DNA from: Streptomyces sp. NBC_01232
GTDB lineage: Bacteria > Actinomycetota > Actinomycetes > Streptomycetales > Streptomycetaceae
Assembly (NCBI RefSeq): GCF_035989885.1
Contig: NZ_CP108519.1
Location: 1 to 64,000, forward strand
Direction: 5' to 3'
DNA: 64,000 bases
The translations under genes were made by a program, and so were the position numbers. The notes beneath the pieces were generated by a model. The model worked only from the letters and a program-made list of their open reading frames with translations, ran no database searches and was not told where the DNA came from. This document shows, one piece after another, positions 48,100-55,784 of the stretch (position 1 is the stretch's first letter; every line of letters starts with the position of its first letter).

Positions 48100-48292
48100 C
48101 CGGCGACCTCGCTGCCGCGCGACGCGGATCCCCTGGACGTCTACGGAGAGGCTCGGGGCGGCTTCGCCAAGGTCGGGGTGGATACCTACGACCGTGCGCA
48201 CGATTCGGATGAGGCTTTGGGGTTCGAGGGGTGGCCGTTGACCGTCGTGAAGAGATGGGCGGTGTCGTCGCGGGCGGTGGCGCGGTGGGGAG
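48100..48292 (-). pseudogene. Integrase-like gene remnant
   Basis: A frame reading HRPSLHDGQRPPLEPQSLIR, then IVRTVVGIHPDLGEAAPSLS, matches residues 230-275 of the integrase-like protein at 22189-23064, and the DNA is also clearly similar (for example GATGAGGCTTTGGGGTTCGAG-type sequence, shown here as GATGAGGCT and TTCGAGGGG). No start and no catalytic box survive. It is a decayed second copy, or a relic of a recombination event between the two loci. The remaining 47815-48358 sequence holds no other gene. Confidence 0.6.
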
Positions 48293-48358
48293 CCGTCACG
48301 AGCTGATACCCGTGCTGCGCGAGACGGCACTACCCCGGCACACCGAACTCTTCACCCC

Positions 48359-48916
48359 TCACACCTCGGGCTGCAGCGGCTTGATCATGGATCGGTACAC
48401 CGGCGCGCCGTCCCATGGCTGAGTGACGCCCACCAGTTCGTAGCCCAGGCGCTCGTACCAGGCGGCGGCCGGCGCTTCGGGGCGGACGGTGAGGGTGACC
48501 CGCTCTGCGGTGACTCCGTTCAGCAGGGCGGCGTGCAGAGCCCGGCCGACGCCAAGGCCGCGACGGTCCGCGAGTACGGCGAGTTCCATCACGACGAAGG
48601 TGCGGCGGCCGTCCTCGCGGGTGAACTCCTCGGGCAGGGCGGTGTTCAGGAATCCGGACCACCATCCGGTGGTGGATGCGAGGGGGAGGCCGTAGGCGAA
48701 CCCGGTGAGCTCGCCGCCGTCGCGGGCCAGGACCAGGCGGAAGCCGGGCGTCTTGTGCTCGCGCTGGTAGCGCTCCAGGAACTCGGCGACGTCACGAGGT
48801 CCCTCGTTGTACGGGGGCTCTGCGAACACGGCTTCATAGACCGGGGCGAGGTCGTCCAGCTCCCGCCCGGCGGAGACGGTGTCGGTGACGGTGGTGTATT
48901 CCACGGGACTCCTCAT
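48359..48916 (-). CDS. GNAT-family N-acetyltransferase
   Basis: A 185-residue acetyl-CoA-dependent transferase. It begins MRSPVEYTTVTDTVSAGREL; the core contains GFRLVLARDGGELTGFAYGL, the acetyl-CoA loop VMELAVLADRRGLGVGRALH (R-x-x-G-x-G/A type) and the C-terminal WYERLGYELVGVTQPWDGAP strand. The ATG overlaps the stop of the TPR regulator gene (ATGA), so both are one operon. Substrate unknown. Its placement beside the peptide-plus-methyltransferase operon allows, but does not show, a role in the same pathway. Confidence 0.85.
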   Translation of the reverse strand: MRSPVEYTTVTDTVSAGRELDDLAPVYEAVFAEPPYNEGPRDVAEFLERYQREHKTPGFRLVLARDGGELTGFAYGLPLASTTGWWSGFLNTALPEEFTREDGRRTFVVMELAVLADRRGLGVGRALHAALLNGVTAERVTLTVRPEAPAAAWYERLGYELVGVTQPWDGAPVYRSMIKPLQPEV

Positions 48917-50196
48917 CGGGTGGGGCGGACACGGTCCAGCTCGCGGCGGGCCACGGCCAACGATTCCCGCGCCCGCCCCGATGACACTTCGGTGAGCAGG
49001 GACTCGCCCTGCTCGATGTGGTGCGCCGCCTCGTCGGCGTCTCCCGACCGGGCGAGCGCCCCGGCGAGTCCGGCCCGCTGCAAGGCCTCGTTGCGGGCGT
49101 AAGCGGTCTCCTGCCGTTCCAGGGAGCGGCGCAGCCACGACACGGCGGCGCGGTGATGCCCGGCGGCCGTGAACAGTTCGGCCTGTGCCGAGGCGAGTTC
49201 GGCGGGACCGTGGAACAGTGTCCAGTCCGGTGCCGACCGTGACCCGCGGTCCTTCTCGTACAGGCGGGCCGCGTTCGCCAGCGTGGCGCGGGCCGACGCC
49301 GAGTCGCCGAGCATGGCCAGCGCCCGTGCTTCCCGGGTGGCGAGGATCGACAGCAGCGACGGCGGCGCCCACGGCGCGGCGAGCTCGGCGGCCCGTCGGG
49401 CGTGGTCCAGCGCGGGCCGGGGCTGTTTCTCCCGCAGCTCCAGCAGCGCCATGGACGCGAGCACCAGGACGCCGAGGGAGTCGTCACGCAGTTCGGCCGC
49501 CGTCTCGCGGGCCTGGGTCCAGTACGTCCGGGCGCGCGCGTGGTCGCCTGCGTCGAAGGCGAGCCATCCGACGTGTTCGGCGGTCTCGCCGGAGATGAGC
49601 CGCAGCTGACGGCTGATCGTCTCGGGGTAGGACCCAGTATCGATCAGGCGCCGTACACGGGACAGGTGGGCGGCGGCGAGCGGGCCGACCGTGGCGCCGC
49701 CGAACCGATCGTCCAGCCCGTACAGGGAGGCGAGGCCCCGGCGCAGGTCGGTCACGGTGTCCGTGCCGATCCGGGGCGCGTCGTACGCAGTGGCAGGTGC
49801 CGCTCCTATCCCGGTCGCGCCGAGGGCGATGCCGCCCGCGGCGGCCAGGATGGTGCGGCGGTCCTGCATCAAATCGGTCCTCTCGCGGAGTTCGGGGATC
49901 GGGTCCAGTACCGCCACGGGGGCCGTGACAGCGTTGCGGCGGTGCTCCGGAACCCGGAAGCCGGCCTGTTCCAGCGGCACGCCGAGCATCGCTTCTAAGA
50001 CGCGCTGACGGCCCGGTTGCGGGCACGGCGGCTCCGGCGCTCGCCACCGGCGGATCTGCCGGTCGGTGACGTCCTCGCGTTCACCGATGCGGGCCGCGAC
50101 GGCCGCGTACACGCGGATGAACTGCTTGGGACTGCGCCACCCGAAACCGTCGACGAGGTCCGCGAACGCCCTTGGCTCCTCCGCCGGTTCGGACAT
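48913..50196 (-). CDS. HTH/TPR-type regulator
   Basis: A 427-residue protein starting MSEPAEEPRAFADLVDGFGW. The N-terminal 80 residues carry a helix-turn-helix-like part (RSPKQFIRVYAAVAARIGER, VTDRQIRRWRAPEP). A twin-Ala hydrophobic stretch follows (ILAAAGGIALGATGIGAAPA), and then tetratricopeptide-like helical repeats from about residue 180 (ARARTYWTQARETAAELRDD, ALLELREKQPRPALDHARRA). Streptomyces encodes many such regulators, often bound to operators of the GGACTTTCAGGC kind. A perfect 18-bp dyad lies upstream (50253-50300) between this gene and the divergent operon. Confidence 0.72.
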   Translation of the reverse strand: MSEPAEEPRAFADLVDGFGWRSPKQFIRVYAAVAARIGEREDVTDRQIRRWRAPEPPCPQPGRQRVLEAMLGVPLEQAGFRVPEHRRNAVTAPVAVLDPIPELRERTDLMQDRRTILAAAGGIALGATGIGAAPATAYDAPRIGTDTVTDLRRGLASLYGLDDRFGGATVGPLAAAHLSRVRRLIDTGSYPETISRQLRLISGETAEHVGWLAFDAGDHARARTYWTQARETAAELRDDSLGVLVLASMALLELREKQPRPALDHARRAAELAAPWAPPSLLSILATREARALAMLGDSASARATLANAARLYEKDRGSRSAPDWTLFHGPAELASAQAELFTAAGHHRAAVSWLRRSLERQETAYARNEALQRAGLAGALARSGDADEAAHHIEQGESLLTEVSSGRARESLAVARRELDRVRPTR

Positions 50197-50252
50197 GGCG
50201 CCCCCTCGCGTTCCGTGGTGTGAGCTCTCCTCGCACGGTAGAGCCACCCGGC

Positions 50253-50300
50253 CCGGACTTTCAGGCGGACCGGGGCAGAAAAGTCCGCCTGAAAGTCCGG
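50253..50300. promoter_or_regulatory. 18-bp perfect dyad, operator between divergent operons
   Basis: CCGGACTTTCAGGCGGAC (50253-50270) and its exact inverted copy GTCCGCCTGAAAGTCCGG (50283-50300), spacer 12 bp. It lies between the TPR regulator (minus) and the operon at 50423 (plus), so one regulator could control both directions. Confidence 0.7.
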
Positions 50301-50422
50301 CACAGCCCACTCCCCGCCTTGCCTGTCACCGGTTGACTACCCACAGCACATCCCCCGGGGGTGCGTCCTGGCCTAGCAGCGGGGCGCCCTCCCCCCTACG
50401 CCGATAGGCAGGAGGCACGGAC

Positions 50423-50686
50423 GTGATCAGGAACGACACGAACGTGTGGGTGCGGGAGGACGACGACCACCACCTGTTGGGGCGGGAGGTCATCCACCCC
50501 GCAACGGAGCGCACCGGCACCGTCGGCACCGTGTTCATCCGCACCTCCAAGGTCACCGGCAAGACGGTCGACCGGATCGCGCACATGCGCCCCATGGACG
50601 GCTCGGGACGGGAGTGGACGGCCGACCCCCGCGAGCTGAAACCCCTGCGCCTGTTCGCCCCGGACGTGGCCGCGGGTGTCCGGTGA
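50423..50686 (+). CDS. Hypothetical protein of the peptide/methyltransferase operon
   Basis: An 87-residue beta-rich protein (MIRNDTNVWVREDDDHHLLG, TGTVGTVFIRTSKVTGKTVD) ending PLRLFAPDVAAGVR. GTG start preceded by AGGAGG. The stop overlaps the start of the next gene (GTGA). Similar small proteins are present beside several Streptomyces regulators. Function unknown; possibly a DNA- or peptide-binding accessory. Confidence 0.6.
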   Translation: MIRNDTNVWVREDDDHHLLGREVIHPATERTGTVGTVFIRTSKVTGKTVDRIAHMRPMDGSGREWTADPRELKPLRLFAPDVAAGVR

Positions 50687-50895
50687 GCGGGCCCCGGGCG
50701 TGGGTCGGCGACCAGGTCAAAGACGCCGCCGGACACGGCGCCATCGTCACAGACGTCCGCGAGAAGGGCCCGGGCCCCGTGCCGGTGTGGGTGCTGCGGC
50801 CCATCTACGGCGGCACCTTCCACCAGTGGGAGACCGACGCCCCGGACACCCTCACCGTGATCCGACGCCGTGCCGAGCGGATCACCGACCCCTGA
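50683..50895 (+). CDS. Small hypothetical protein, coupled
   Basis: A 70-residue SH3-like beta-barrel candidate: AWVGDQVKDAAGHGAIVTDV, VPVWVLRPIYGGTFHQWETD, ending VIRRRAERITDP. Its GTG start overlaps the previous stop. The W-x-x-G-D-x-V-x-D-x-x-x-x-x-A-x-V-T-D pattern recurs in small Streptomyces proteins. Function unknown. Confidence 0.55.
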   Translation: MSGPRAWVGDQVKDAAGHGAIVTDVREKGPGPVPVWVLRPIYGGTFHQWETDAPDTLTVIRRRAERITDP

Positions 50896-51024
50896 GACCA
50901 CCCCGCGGTGAGGCTGCTGCCGAAGCGGCCTTCCCCTGACGCTTCGGCACCCCGACCGTGGGGCGTACGACCCCGGCCGGCCACTCGGCCCGGCCGGTAC
51001 CGCACGACCGAGAGGAGTACCGCC

Positions 51025-51189
51025 ATGGCGAACAACAGCGGGAACAGCGGGAGCAGTGGAGGCAGTGGCAGTGGAGGAGGTGGTGGAGGGAGCCACGGCG
51101 GAGGGTCCGCGCCGATCTCCACCCCGCCCCCGCCGCCGCCGTCCAACCCCGACACCAGCACGCCCTCCGGTGGCGGGAAGCACCGGTAA
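51025..51189 (+). CDS. Gly/Ser/Pro-rich peptide, candidate RiPP precursor
   Basis: A 54-residue product: MANNSGNSGSSGGSGSGGGG, then GSHGGGSAPISTPPPPPPSN and PDTSTPSGGGKHR. GAGAGG precedes the ATG. It contains no hydrophobic core and a single Asp (in NPDTS), which is striking next to a protein-isoaspartate-methyltransferase homologue whose family can act on Asp/isoAsp. Composition and size resemble leader/core peptides of modified peptides. A surface or linker-like protein is an alternative. Confidence 0.6.
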   Translation: MANNSGNSGSSGGSGSGGGGGGSHGGGSAPISTPPPPPPSNPDTSTPSGGGKHR

Positions 51190-51192
51190 CCC

Positions 51193-51300
51193 ATGACCGT
51201 CATCGCACACCAGGAGCGCCCCAGCCGTACCGAGCTGGGGCGCTGCCTCATGGAATCCGGTGCCCTCTCCTCCGACTGGGCGCCCGCCTTCGCCGCCGTC
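51193..51300 (+). other. N-terminal segment of the methyltransferase gene, overlap region
   Basis: The methyltransferase gene begins 3 bp after the peptide stop, so the two are one translational unit; see the next entry for the full gene. Confidence 0.3.
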
Positions 51301-52383
51301 GACCGCGCGGCGTTCCTGCCCACGGTCATGTGGCCGTTCATCCTGGCCGATCACCAGCAGACGGCTGGTGTTCTTGCCGCCCGTGCTGTGGTCGTGGACC
51401 GGCGCACGGATCCGGCCGCCTGGTACGGATACGCCGACAGCGACCTGTCCGTCGTCACCCAGTGGGACGACGGCGCCCATCGCGGCGACCATCCGGGCAC
51501 GGTCCCGACCTCCTCCAGCTCCCAACCCTCGGTGGTGTTCCGCCTGCTCGCCGCCCTGGACGCCGACGCCGGGATGCGCGTCCTGGACGCGGGCACCGGC
51601 ACCGGCGAGACCGCCGCACTCCTGGCCCACCGCTGCGGCGCCGCCAACGTCACCACCATCGACGTGGACCCGGCCGTGTCTGCGGCCGCGCGGGAGCGGC
51701 TGTGCACCCTCGGCCTCTACGCCGAGGCGGTCACCGGCGACGCCCTCGCCGGCCACCCCGACCGCGCCTTGTACGACCGGCTGCTGTGCACGTTCGGCGT
51801 GCGCAGCATCTCGCGCGCCTGGGTGGAACAGGTCAGGCCCGGCGGCGTCATCGTCGCCCCGTACGGAACGCACTACAGCAGCCGCGACGCCGCCGCCTGC
51901 CTCACGGTCCACGCCGACGGCACCGCGTCCGGCCCGTTCGTCACCGCGGTGGAGTTCATGAAGGCCCGGTCGCACCGCACGGTGTGGCCGGACGCCGAGA
52001 AGTATGTGAAGCAGTGGCCGGGCTCGACCGGCACGGCCGTGCAGCCCGACCAGCTCGCCGAGGCGCACCACGCCATCAGCCTCGCCGTCCCCCACGTCGC
52101 GCACACCACCCACACGGAATCCGACGGTGCCCCGGCCGCCTGGTGGTACTCCCTCACCGATCGGTCGTGGGCGGCCGTACGGTGGCCGGAGGAGTACGGG
52201 CCGGGCGTCGTCTATCAGCACGGCCCTCGACGCCTGTGGGACGCCGTAGAGGCGGCCTGCGGGTGGTGGGAGGCGCAAGGCAGCCCCGCCCTTGACCGCT
52301 TCGGCCTTACGGTGGGCCCCGACGGTGAGACACCATGGCTGGACGCCCCCGAAAACCTGCTGCCCGGGGCCCGCTGGCGATAG
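51193..52383 (+). CDS. Protein-L-isoaspartate O-methyltransferase-like protein
   Basis: A 396-residue SAM-dependent methyltransferase. The core fold shows motif I VLDAGTGTGETAALLAHRCG (about 133-152), an acidic ribose-binding strand TIDVDPAVSAAARERL, and LLCTFGVRSISRAWVEQVRP with GGVIVAPYG. The first part (SDWAPAFAAVDRAAFLPTVM) is typical of PCMT-like enzymes from peptide-modifying clusters. Homologues of this family methylate Asp side chains to create aspartimides in imiditide-type RiPPs. The adjacent peptide carries one Asp, so it is a good substrate candidate. Function on that peptide is inference. Confidence 0.8.
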   Translation: MTVIAHQERPSRTELGRCLMESGALSSDWAPAFAAVDRAAFLPTVMWPFILADHQQTAGVLAARAVVVDRRTDPAAWYGYADSDLSVVTQWDDGAHRGDHPGTVPTSSSSQPSVVFRLLAALDADAGMRVLDAGTGTGETAALLAHRCGAANVTTIDVDPAVSAAARERLCTLGLYAEAVTGDALAGHPDRALYDRLLCTFGVRSISRAWVEQVRPGGVIVAPYGTHYSSRDAAACLTVHADGTASGPFVTAVEFMKARSHRTVWPDAEKYVKQWPGSTGTAVQPDQLAEAHHAISLAVPHVAHTTHTESDGAPAAWWYSLTDRSWAAVRWPEEYGPGVVYQHGPRRLWDAVEAACGWWEAQGSPALDRFGLTVGPDGETPWLDAPENLLPGARWR

Positions 52384-52640
52384 GGGAGAACGTGGAAGCC
52401 GACAGGGAACCGCTCGCAGCGTGGGCGGAGCGCCGCGACCGCCGACGCGAGTCCGACCGGCAGATCACCGGCCGCCGCCGCGCCGAACCCCTGGACCCGG
52501 CGGCCCGCGGCCGAGCCGCGCACCTCGCCCCCGACGGCCCCCGCGTCCTCTTCGAGCTCGAGGAGGAGTCCGGCGAGTGGCTGCCCGTCGGAGTCGCCGA
52601 CGACGCCGCCGAGGCCGCCGCCTTCATCCACGGGTGGTGA
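52335..52640 (+). CDS. Small Arg-rich protein downstream of the methyltransferase
   Basis: A 101-residue protein overlapping the end of the methyltransferase gene (MAGRPRKPAARGPLAIGENV, EADREPLAAWAERRDRRRES, FELEEESGEWLPVGVADDAA). A GTG at 52392 preceded by GGGGAG is an alternative start giving 82 residues. Basic first half, acidic second half. Last gene of the operon before the terminator at 52667. Function unknown. Confidence 0.55.
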   Translation: MAGRPRKPAARGPLAIGENVEADREPLAAWAERRDRRRESDRQITGRRRAEPLDPAARGRAAHLAPDGPRVLFELEEESGEWLPVGVADDAAEAAAFIHGW

Positions 52641-52666
52641 CACCACCGCCCCACCCGAACCAACCG

Positions 52667-52700
52667 GCCCCCTGTGCACCACTGCAGGGGGCTTCTTTTT
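52667..52700 (+). terminator. Classic intrinsic terminator
   Basis: GCCCCCTG / CAGGGGGC stem with a 10-base loop followed by TTCTTTTT, 27 bases after the stop of the 52335 gene. Confidence 0.85.
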
Positions 52701-52921
52701 GCCCGCCGCCCCCGGAGCCGCAGGCCAGGCAGAGCACGAACGCATCGAAGCACGTGCCGCGTTCGCCGTCGCGACAGAGGCACCAACTGGCGATGTACAG
52801 CGCGCTTCCGCCCTGAGGGCACCGAGCGCGCTCAGGGACAACCGCCCGTTTCGTTCGAGGGGATCAGTCCAGCTACCGCCAAGGGCGTGGGACATTGCCT
52901 CCCGCCACCGGTCGGGGCCGA

Positions 52922-53239
52922 GTGCTGTCCCTGGATGCCGCACTCGGGGACGGACTGTCGCTGTACGACTTGGTCGCCGCCGATGTAGACCTCCTGAGTC
53001 GGGTGACAGGCGGGATCTACCAGGACGAGCGGCTCAACGCCGTCCTCCGAGGGCTCGATCCGGCCGAGCTACAGGTGGTGCTCGCGTACGCCGCGGCCGA
53101 CGGGACAACCTGGACGGAGGCCGCGGCCGCCACAGGTGCCACCGAGCCAGATGCATTCGGTGAAAGGGTCCGCCGCAAAGCCAAACGCCTGGCTGCCGAA
53201 CAGCGCCGCCGCTCCGAACTGACCGTCCGCGATTCGTAA
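52922..53239 (+). CDS. Sigma-factor-like HTH protein, possibly 5'-truncated
   Basis: About 105 residues: VLSLDAALGDGLSLYDLVAA, TGGIYQDERLNAVLRGLDPA, then a region-4-like HTH (LAYAADGTTW... shortened here; TEAAAATGATEPDAFGERVR, RKAKRLAAEQRRRSEL). The VLSLD.A.GDG.SL.D phrase resembles the border between sigma regions 3 and 4, so the gene looks like the 3' half of a sigma-like protein. The GTG at 52922 is used; a TTG at 52895 is possible. No longer upstream frame was found. Confidence 0.5.
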   Translation: MLSLDAALGDGLSLYDLVAADVDLLSRVTGGIYQDERLNAVLRGLDPAELQVVLAYAAADGTTWTEAAAATGATEPDAFGERVRRKAKRLAAEQRRRSELTVRDS

Positions 53240-53382
53240 CCACGGTATGCCCGCAAAGGCCTTCAAGATCTATTGCCGGTGGGCCCGCTCCCCGGGACCG
53301 AGAGAGGAACAAGCGCATCCGGGCTCGTCGCCTCCAAGGCTCTTGGCACGGGGCGGCGAGAGAACCTCCCCAAGGGACATAA

Positions 53383-53952
53383 GTGACCACTGTGCATCCC
53401 GCCAGCCACCAGGGCCAGCCCGCTCACCAGTTGCCGATCCTGACCACCTCATTCGACGGCTTTCTCACCCAGGCCGAGCACGAACTCAGCTGCCGCCGAC
53501 GCGAGGTCCGTGCCCTGCGCCGGCGAGTCCGACGCCAGCGACGCCGCGAACTCGGCCTCCTGCGGCGCACCGCCTACCTCGTTGGCAAGGCGACGGCGGC
53601 AACCCTGTCCATGGCCAGAGCCATCGCCTTCCTCGCCGCCACGATCCTGCTGATCCTCGGCAACTTCGACGCCGCCAAGGACACCTTCGCGCTTTCGGCC
53701 GCCGCGTGGGGGGCCGCCACGGCCGTCTGCGCCCCCCTCGGTTCCCACTGCAACCACCCGCTCGGCGGCGCGCATGATGCCGTTCCACTGTCCAACCCCG
53801 CTGACATCTCGATGTCCAACGGCAACAGCCTCCGAATTGTCGTGCGCAGGGTTGATGTCAGTGCGGCGCAGGGTTTTGTCAGTACGGAACGCCCCCGGCG
53901 CGGGATTGCGCCGGGGGCGGTGTGTGACTACGTGGGGCAGTCTGCTGTTTGA
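53383..53952 (+). CDS. Hypothetical membrane protein, 3' end replaced by an IS-like terminus
   Basis: A 189-residue frame from the GTG at 53383. Residues 1-75 are basic and helical (RRREVRALRRRVRRQRRREL), followed by a probable transmembrane helix (TAATLSMARAIAFLAATILL, then LILGNFDAAKDTF). From about residue 152 onward the frame reads through the IS21-like terminal repeat that starts at 53838, so the original C-terminus is lost and the visible tail is foreign. It is probably a gene disrupted by the element. Confidence 0.55.
   Translation: MTTVHPASHQGQPAHQLPILTTSFDGFLTQAEHELSCRRREVRALRRRVRRQRRRELGLLRRTAYLVGKATAATLSMARAIAFLAATILLILGNFDAAKDTFALSAAAWGAATAVCAPLGSHCNHPLGGAHDAVPLSNPADISMSNGNSLRIVVRRVDVSAAQGFVSTERPRRGIAPGAVCDYVGQSAV
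53838..53884. repeat. Left IS21-like terminal repeat
   Basis: TGTCGTGCGCAGGGTTGATG followed by a second, similar unit (GCGCAGGGTTTTGTCAGT). The same sequences occur inverted at 57559-57630. IS21-family ends are built of several short repeats of this kind beginning TG. Confidence 0.75.
53890..53919. terminator. Hairpin just inside the left end
   Basis: CGCCCCCGGCGC / GCGCCGGGGGCG, a perfect 12-bp stem with a 6-base loop, which may insulate the module from outside transcription. Confidence 0.6.
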
Positions 53953-54031
53953 AGCGGACAGGTCTGGCTGCTCAGGTCTCGCGGTCGCCGAGCATCTCAG
54001 CGAGGTGGCGCAGGCCGGGCAGCGGCGGAGG

Positions 54032-54232
54032 CTAGCGGCCCCCCTTCGGGCCGCCGTCCTGCGGCCGCCGCCACGCGGCGTACAACACTGTCGCGGCGGT
54101 GGCATATCCGGCGAGGTCCTGAGGGGTGCTGTGTCCGACCAGGACAAAGACACTGACGACCAGGAGCACCGCCAAGAAGACAAGAAGGTCACTGGGGATA
54201 CGAGGGTCGCGAGACTTACGGTTGAAAGACAT
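54032..54232 (-). CDS. Small two-helix membrane protein
   Basis: A 66-residue protein (MSFNRKSRDPRIPSDLLVFL, AVLLVVSVFVLVGHSTPQDL, AGYATAATVLYAAWRRPQDG) with one clear and one weaker transmembrane helix. GGAGAGAGAACG precedes the ATG. It is the only complete minus-strand gene inside the IS21-bracketed module. Function unknown. Confidence 0.6.
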   Translation of the reverse strand: MSFNRKSRDPRIPSDLLVFLAVLLVVSVFVLVGHSTPQDLAGYATAATVLYAAWRRPQDGGPKGGR

Positions 54233-54300
54233 CGTTCTCTCTCCAGAGGGACGGGATCTGCCGCGCAGCGCGCCAACGTCGTTGCGGCAGTTCGGTGTGG

Positions 54301-54328
54301 AAGCGGGGCACCTTGTGGTGCCCCGCTT
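54301..54328. terminator. Hairpin terminator
   Basis: AAGCGGGGCACC / GGTGCCCCGCTT, a perfect 12-bp stem with a TTGT loop, followed by TCTATT. It separates the small membrane gene from the trypsin-like gene. Confidence 0.7.
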
Positions 54329-54501
54329 TCTATTGCGCCCCCGTTTCCCGAGTGCCTCGCACGCCCCGGACACTCGTCCCGCAAATCCTGCTGTCACCTG
54401 GAGAGAGATCCGCTGCTGGCACTACGCTCGCTGACACTTGCTGACACTCTGTCTTCACAGGGGGCCGTCCGTTGCAGCGCAGAGGGAGCCGGGGCGTACA
54501 G

Positions 54502-55437
54502 ATGCCTCCGCTGGAGGAGTTTCCCGACGGTCCACGCCGGACAGTGCTGGAGAACTTGCACGCCCTGTACCGGGCAGCAGACAGACCCGGCGTGCGCACG
54601 ATCAGTGACGGTCTTGCCGACGGGGACTTCCGGGCCACGATGAATCGGACCCTCGTCTCGCAGGTCTTCCGAGGCGATCAGTGGCCCACCGCCTGGCAAC
54701 TCGACAGCCTCGTACGCTGGCTCACCGGGCGGGCGATCGACGGCAGAGACCCGGATGCCGAAGCCAACCGCTTCCTCGCGCTGTACCAGCATGCTGAGGC
54801 CGCAGGAGATCTGACATCCAGAGCGCCCGTCGCATCCCGGGCATCACTCCTGGTCCATTGCGGCAACAGGCTCGGATCGGGTGTGCTCCTGCAGGACGGA
54901 ATGGTACTCACCCGTGCCTACCTGGTTCAGGAAGACGAGGACCTCCAGGAGGGCAGGCAGAGACTTGCGGTGAGAGCGATCGACTCTCCCGGCGCTTGGA
55001 CTGACGCAGATGTGCTCTGGCGAGATCCGGAACTGAGAGGCTTGGCCGTCCTCGCGCCGAGCGGAAGGGTCGACGGGGCAGCGGGCGCAAGGTGGGCAGC
55101 CCCACCCCCACCCGGCGCACGAGTGAGGATCTACGGCGCGCACGATTCCGACAGCGGACGCGGCGATCTCCGCCTTGAGGGGATCTGGCTCGCGGGCACA
55201 ACAATGGGCCCGACTGGGTCAGATGGCGACTGGCAGCTCGATGTATCCGTACCGCCAGGCAGCGACGGCACGTCCCCATCGAAAATCGGTAGGTGGCTCG
55301 GAGGTGCTGCCGTTCTGGACGAATCGGGCCGCGTCATTGGAGTCCTCTCTCACCAACTGCAACGAACCAGCTTCTACTGGATGACCCCCTTCGACGTCAT
55401 CACGGCGCAGGTTCCCTTACTCGCTCGACGCCGGTAG
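54502..55437 (+). CDS. HTH-like domain fused to a trypsin-like pseudoprotease
   Basis: A 311-residue protein starting MPPLEEFPDGPRRTVLENLH. The N-terminal 85 residues form a helix-turn-helix-like unit (TISDGLADGDFRATMNRTLV, FRGDQWPTAWQLDSLVRWLT). From about residue 115 a trypsin-fold follows: GNRLGSGVLLQDGMVLTRAY where active proteases have TxAH, ELRGLAVLAPSGR at the Asp position, and GRWLGGAAVLDESGRVIGVL at the serine site. The His and Ser both appear replaced, so it is probably a non-catalytic binding module. Active relatives in actinobacteria serve as conflict-system effectors. Starts in TTG at 54472 are less likely. Confidence 0.6.
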   Translation: MPPLEEFPDGPRRTVLENLHALYRAADRPGVRTISDGLADGDFRATMNRTLVSQVFRGDQWPTAWQLDSLVRWLTGRAIDGRDPDAEANRFLALYQHAEAAGDLTSRAPVASRASLLVHCGNRLGSGVLLQDGMVLTRAYLVQEDEDLQEGRQRLAVRAIDSPGAWTDADVLWRDPELRGLAVLAPSGRVDGAAGARWAAPPPPGARVRIYGAHDSDSGRGDLRLEGIWLAGTTMGPTGSDGDWQLDVSVPPGSDGTSPSKIGRWLGGAAVLDESGRVIGVLSHQLQRTSFYWMTPFDVITAQVPLLARRR

Positions 55438-55645
55438 GACCGAACTCGCCGGCCAGCTGATCAAGATCAATCTCACCGGGATTTCCTATACGCCAACTAC
55501 TCACACAGACCCAGGTCCGGGCGTCTCCGGGCCCGTCGATGTCTTCCTCGTGCAAGTTAAGGGCGCGGATCTGCGCCATCGGGTGGTCCTTCATCCAGTC
55601 CCCGGCGGCGTGAAGAACGTCGGACTCCTCGGTGGTCAGTCTCCT
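55400..55645 (-). pseudogene. C-terminal fragment of a hypothetical protein
   Basis: A frame reading RRLTTEESDVLHAAGDWMKD, HPMAQIRALNLHEEDIDGPG, CVSSWRIGNPGEIDLDQLAG looks coding but has no ATG or GTG start, and upstream codons read as noise. Probably the surviving 3' end of a gene, overlapping the end of the convergent trypsin-like gene by 38 bases. Confidence 0.4.
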
Positions 55646-55784
55646 TGAGTCGCCATGGTGGCTTCGTAGGTGATGACGAAGAGCGTTTGATGCCGAGTTT
55701 CGTTCCGAGAGCACCAGTACCGGCGTGTCGACCGCTCTGTGCAGGTGCCGAGGGCTGCGTGGGTGGAGCCGATATCGTCCTGGC

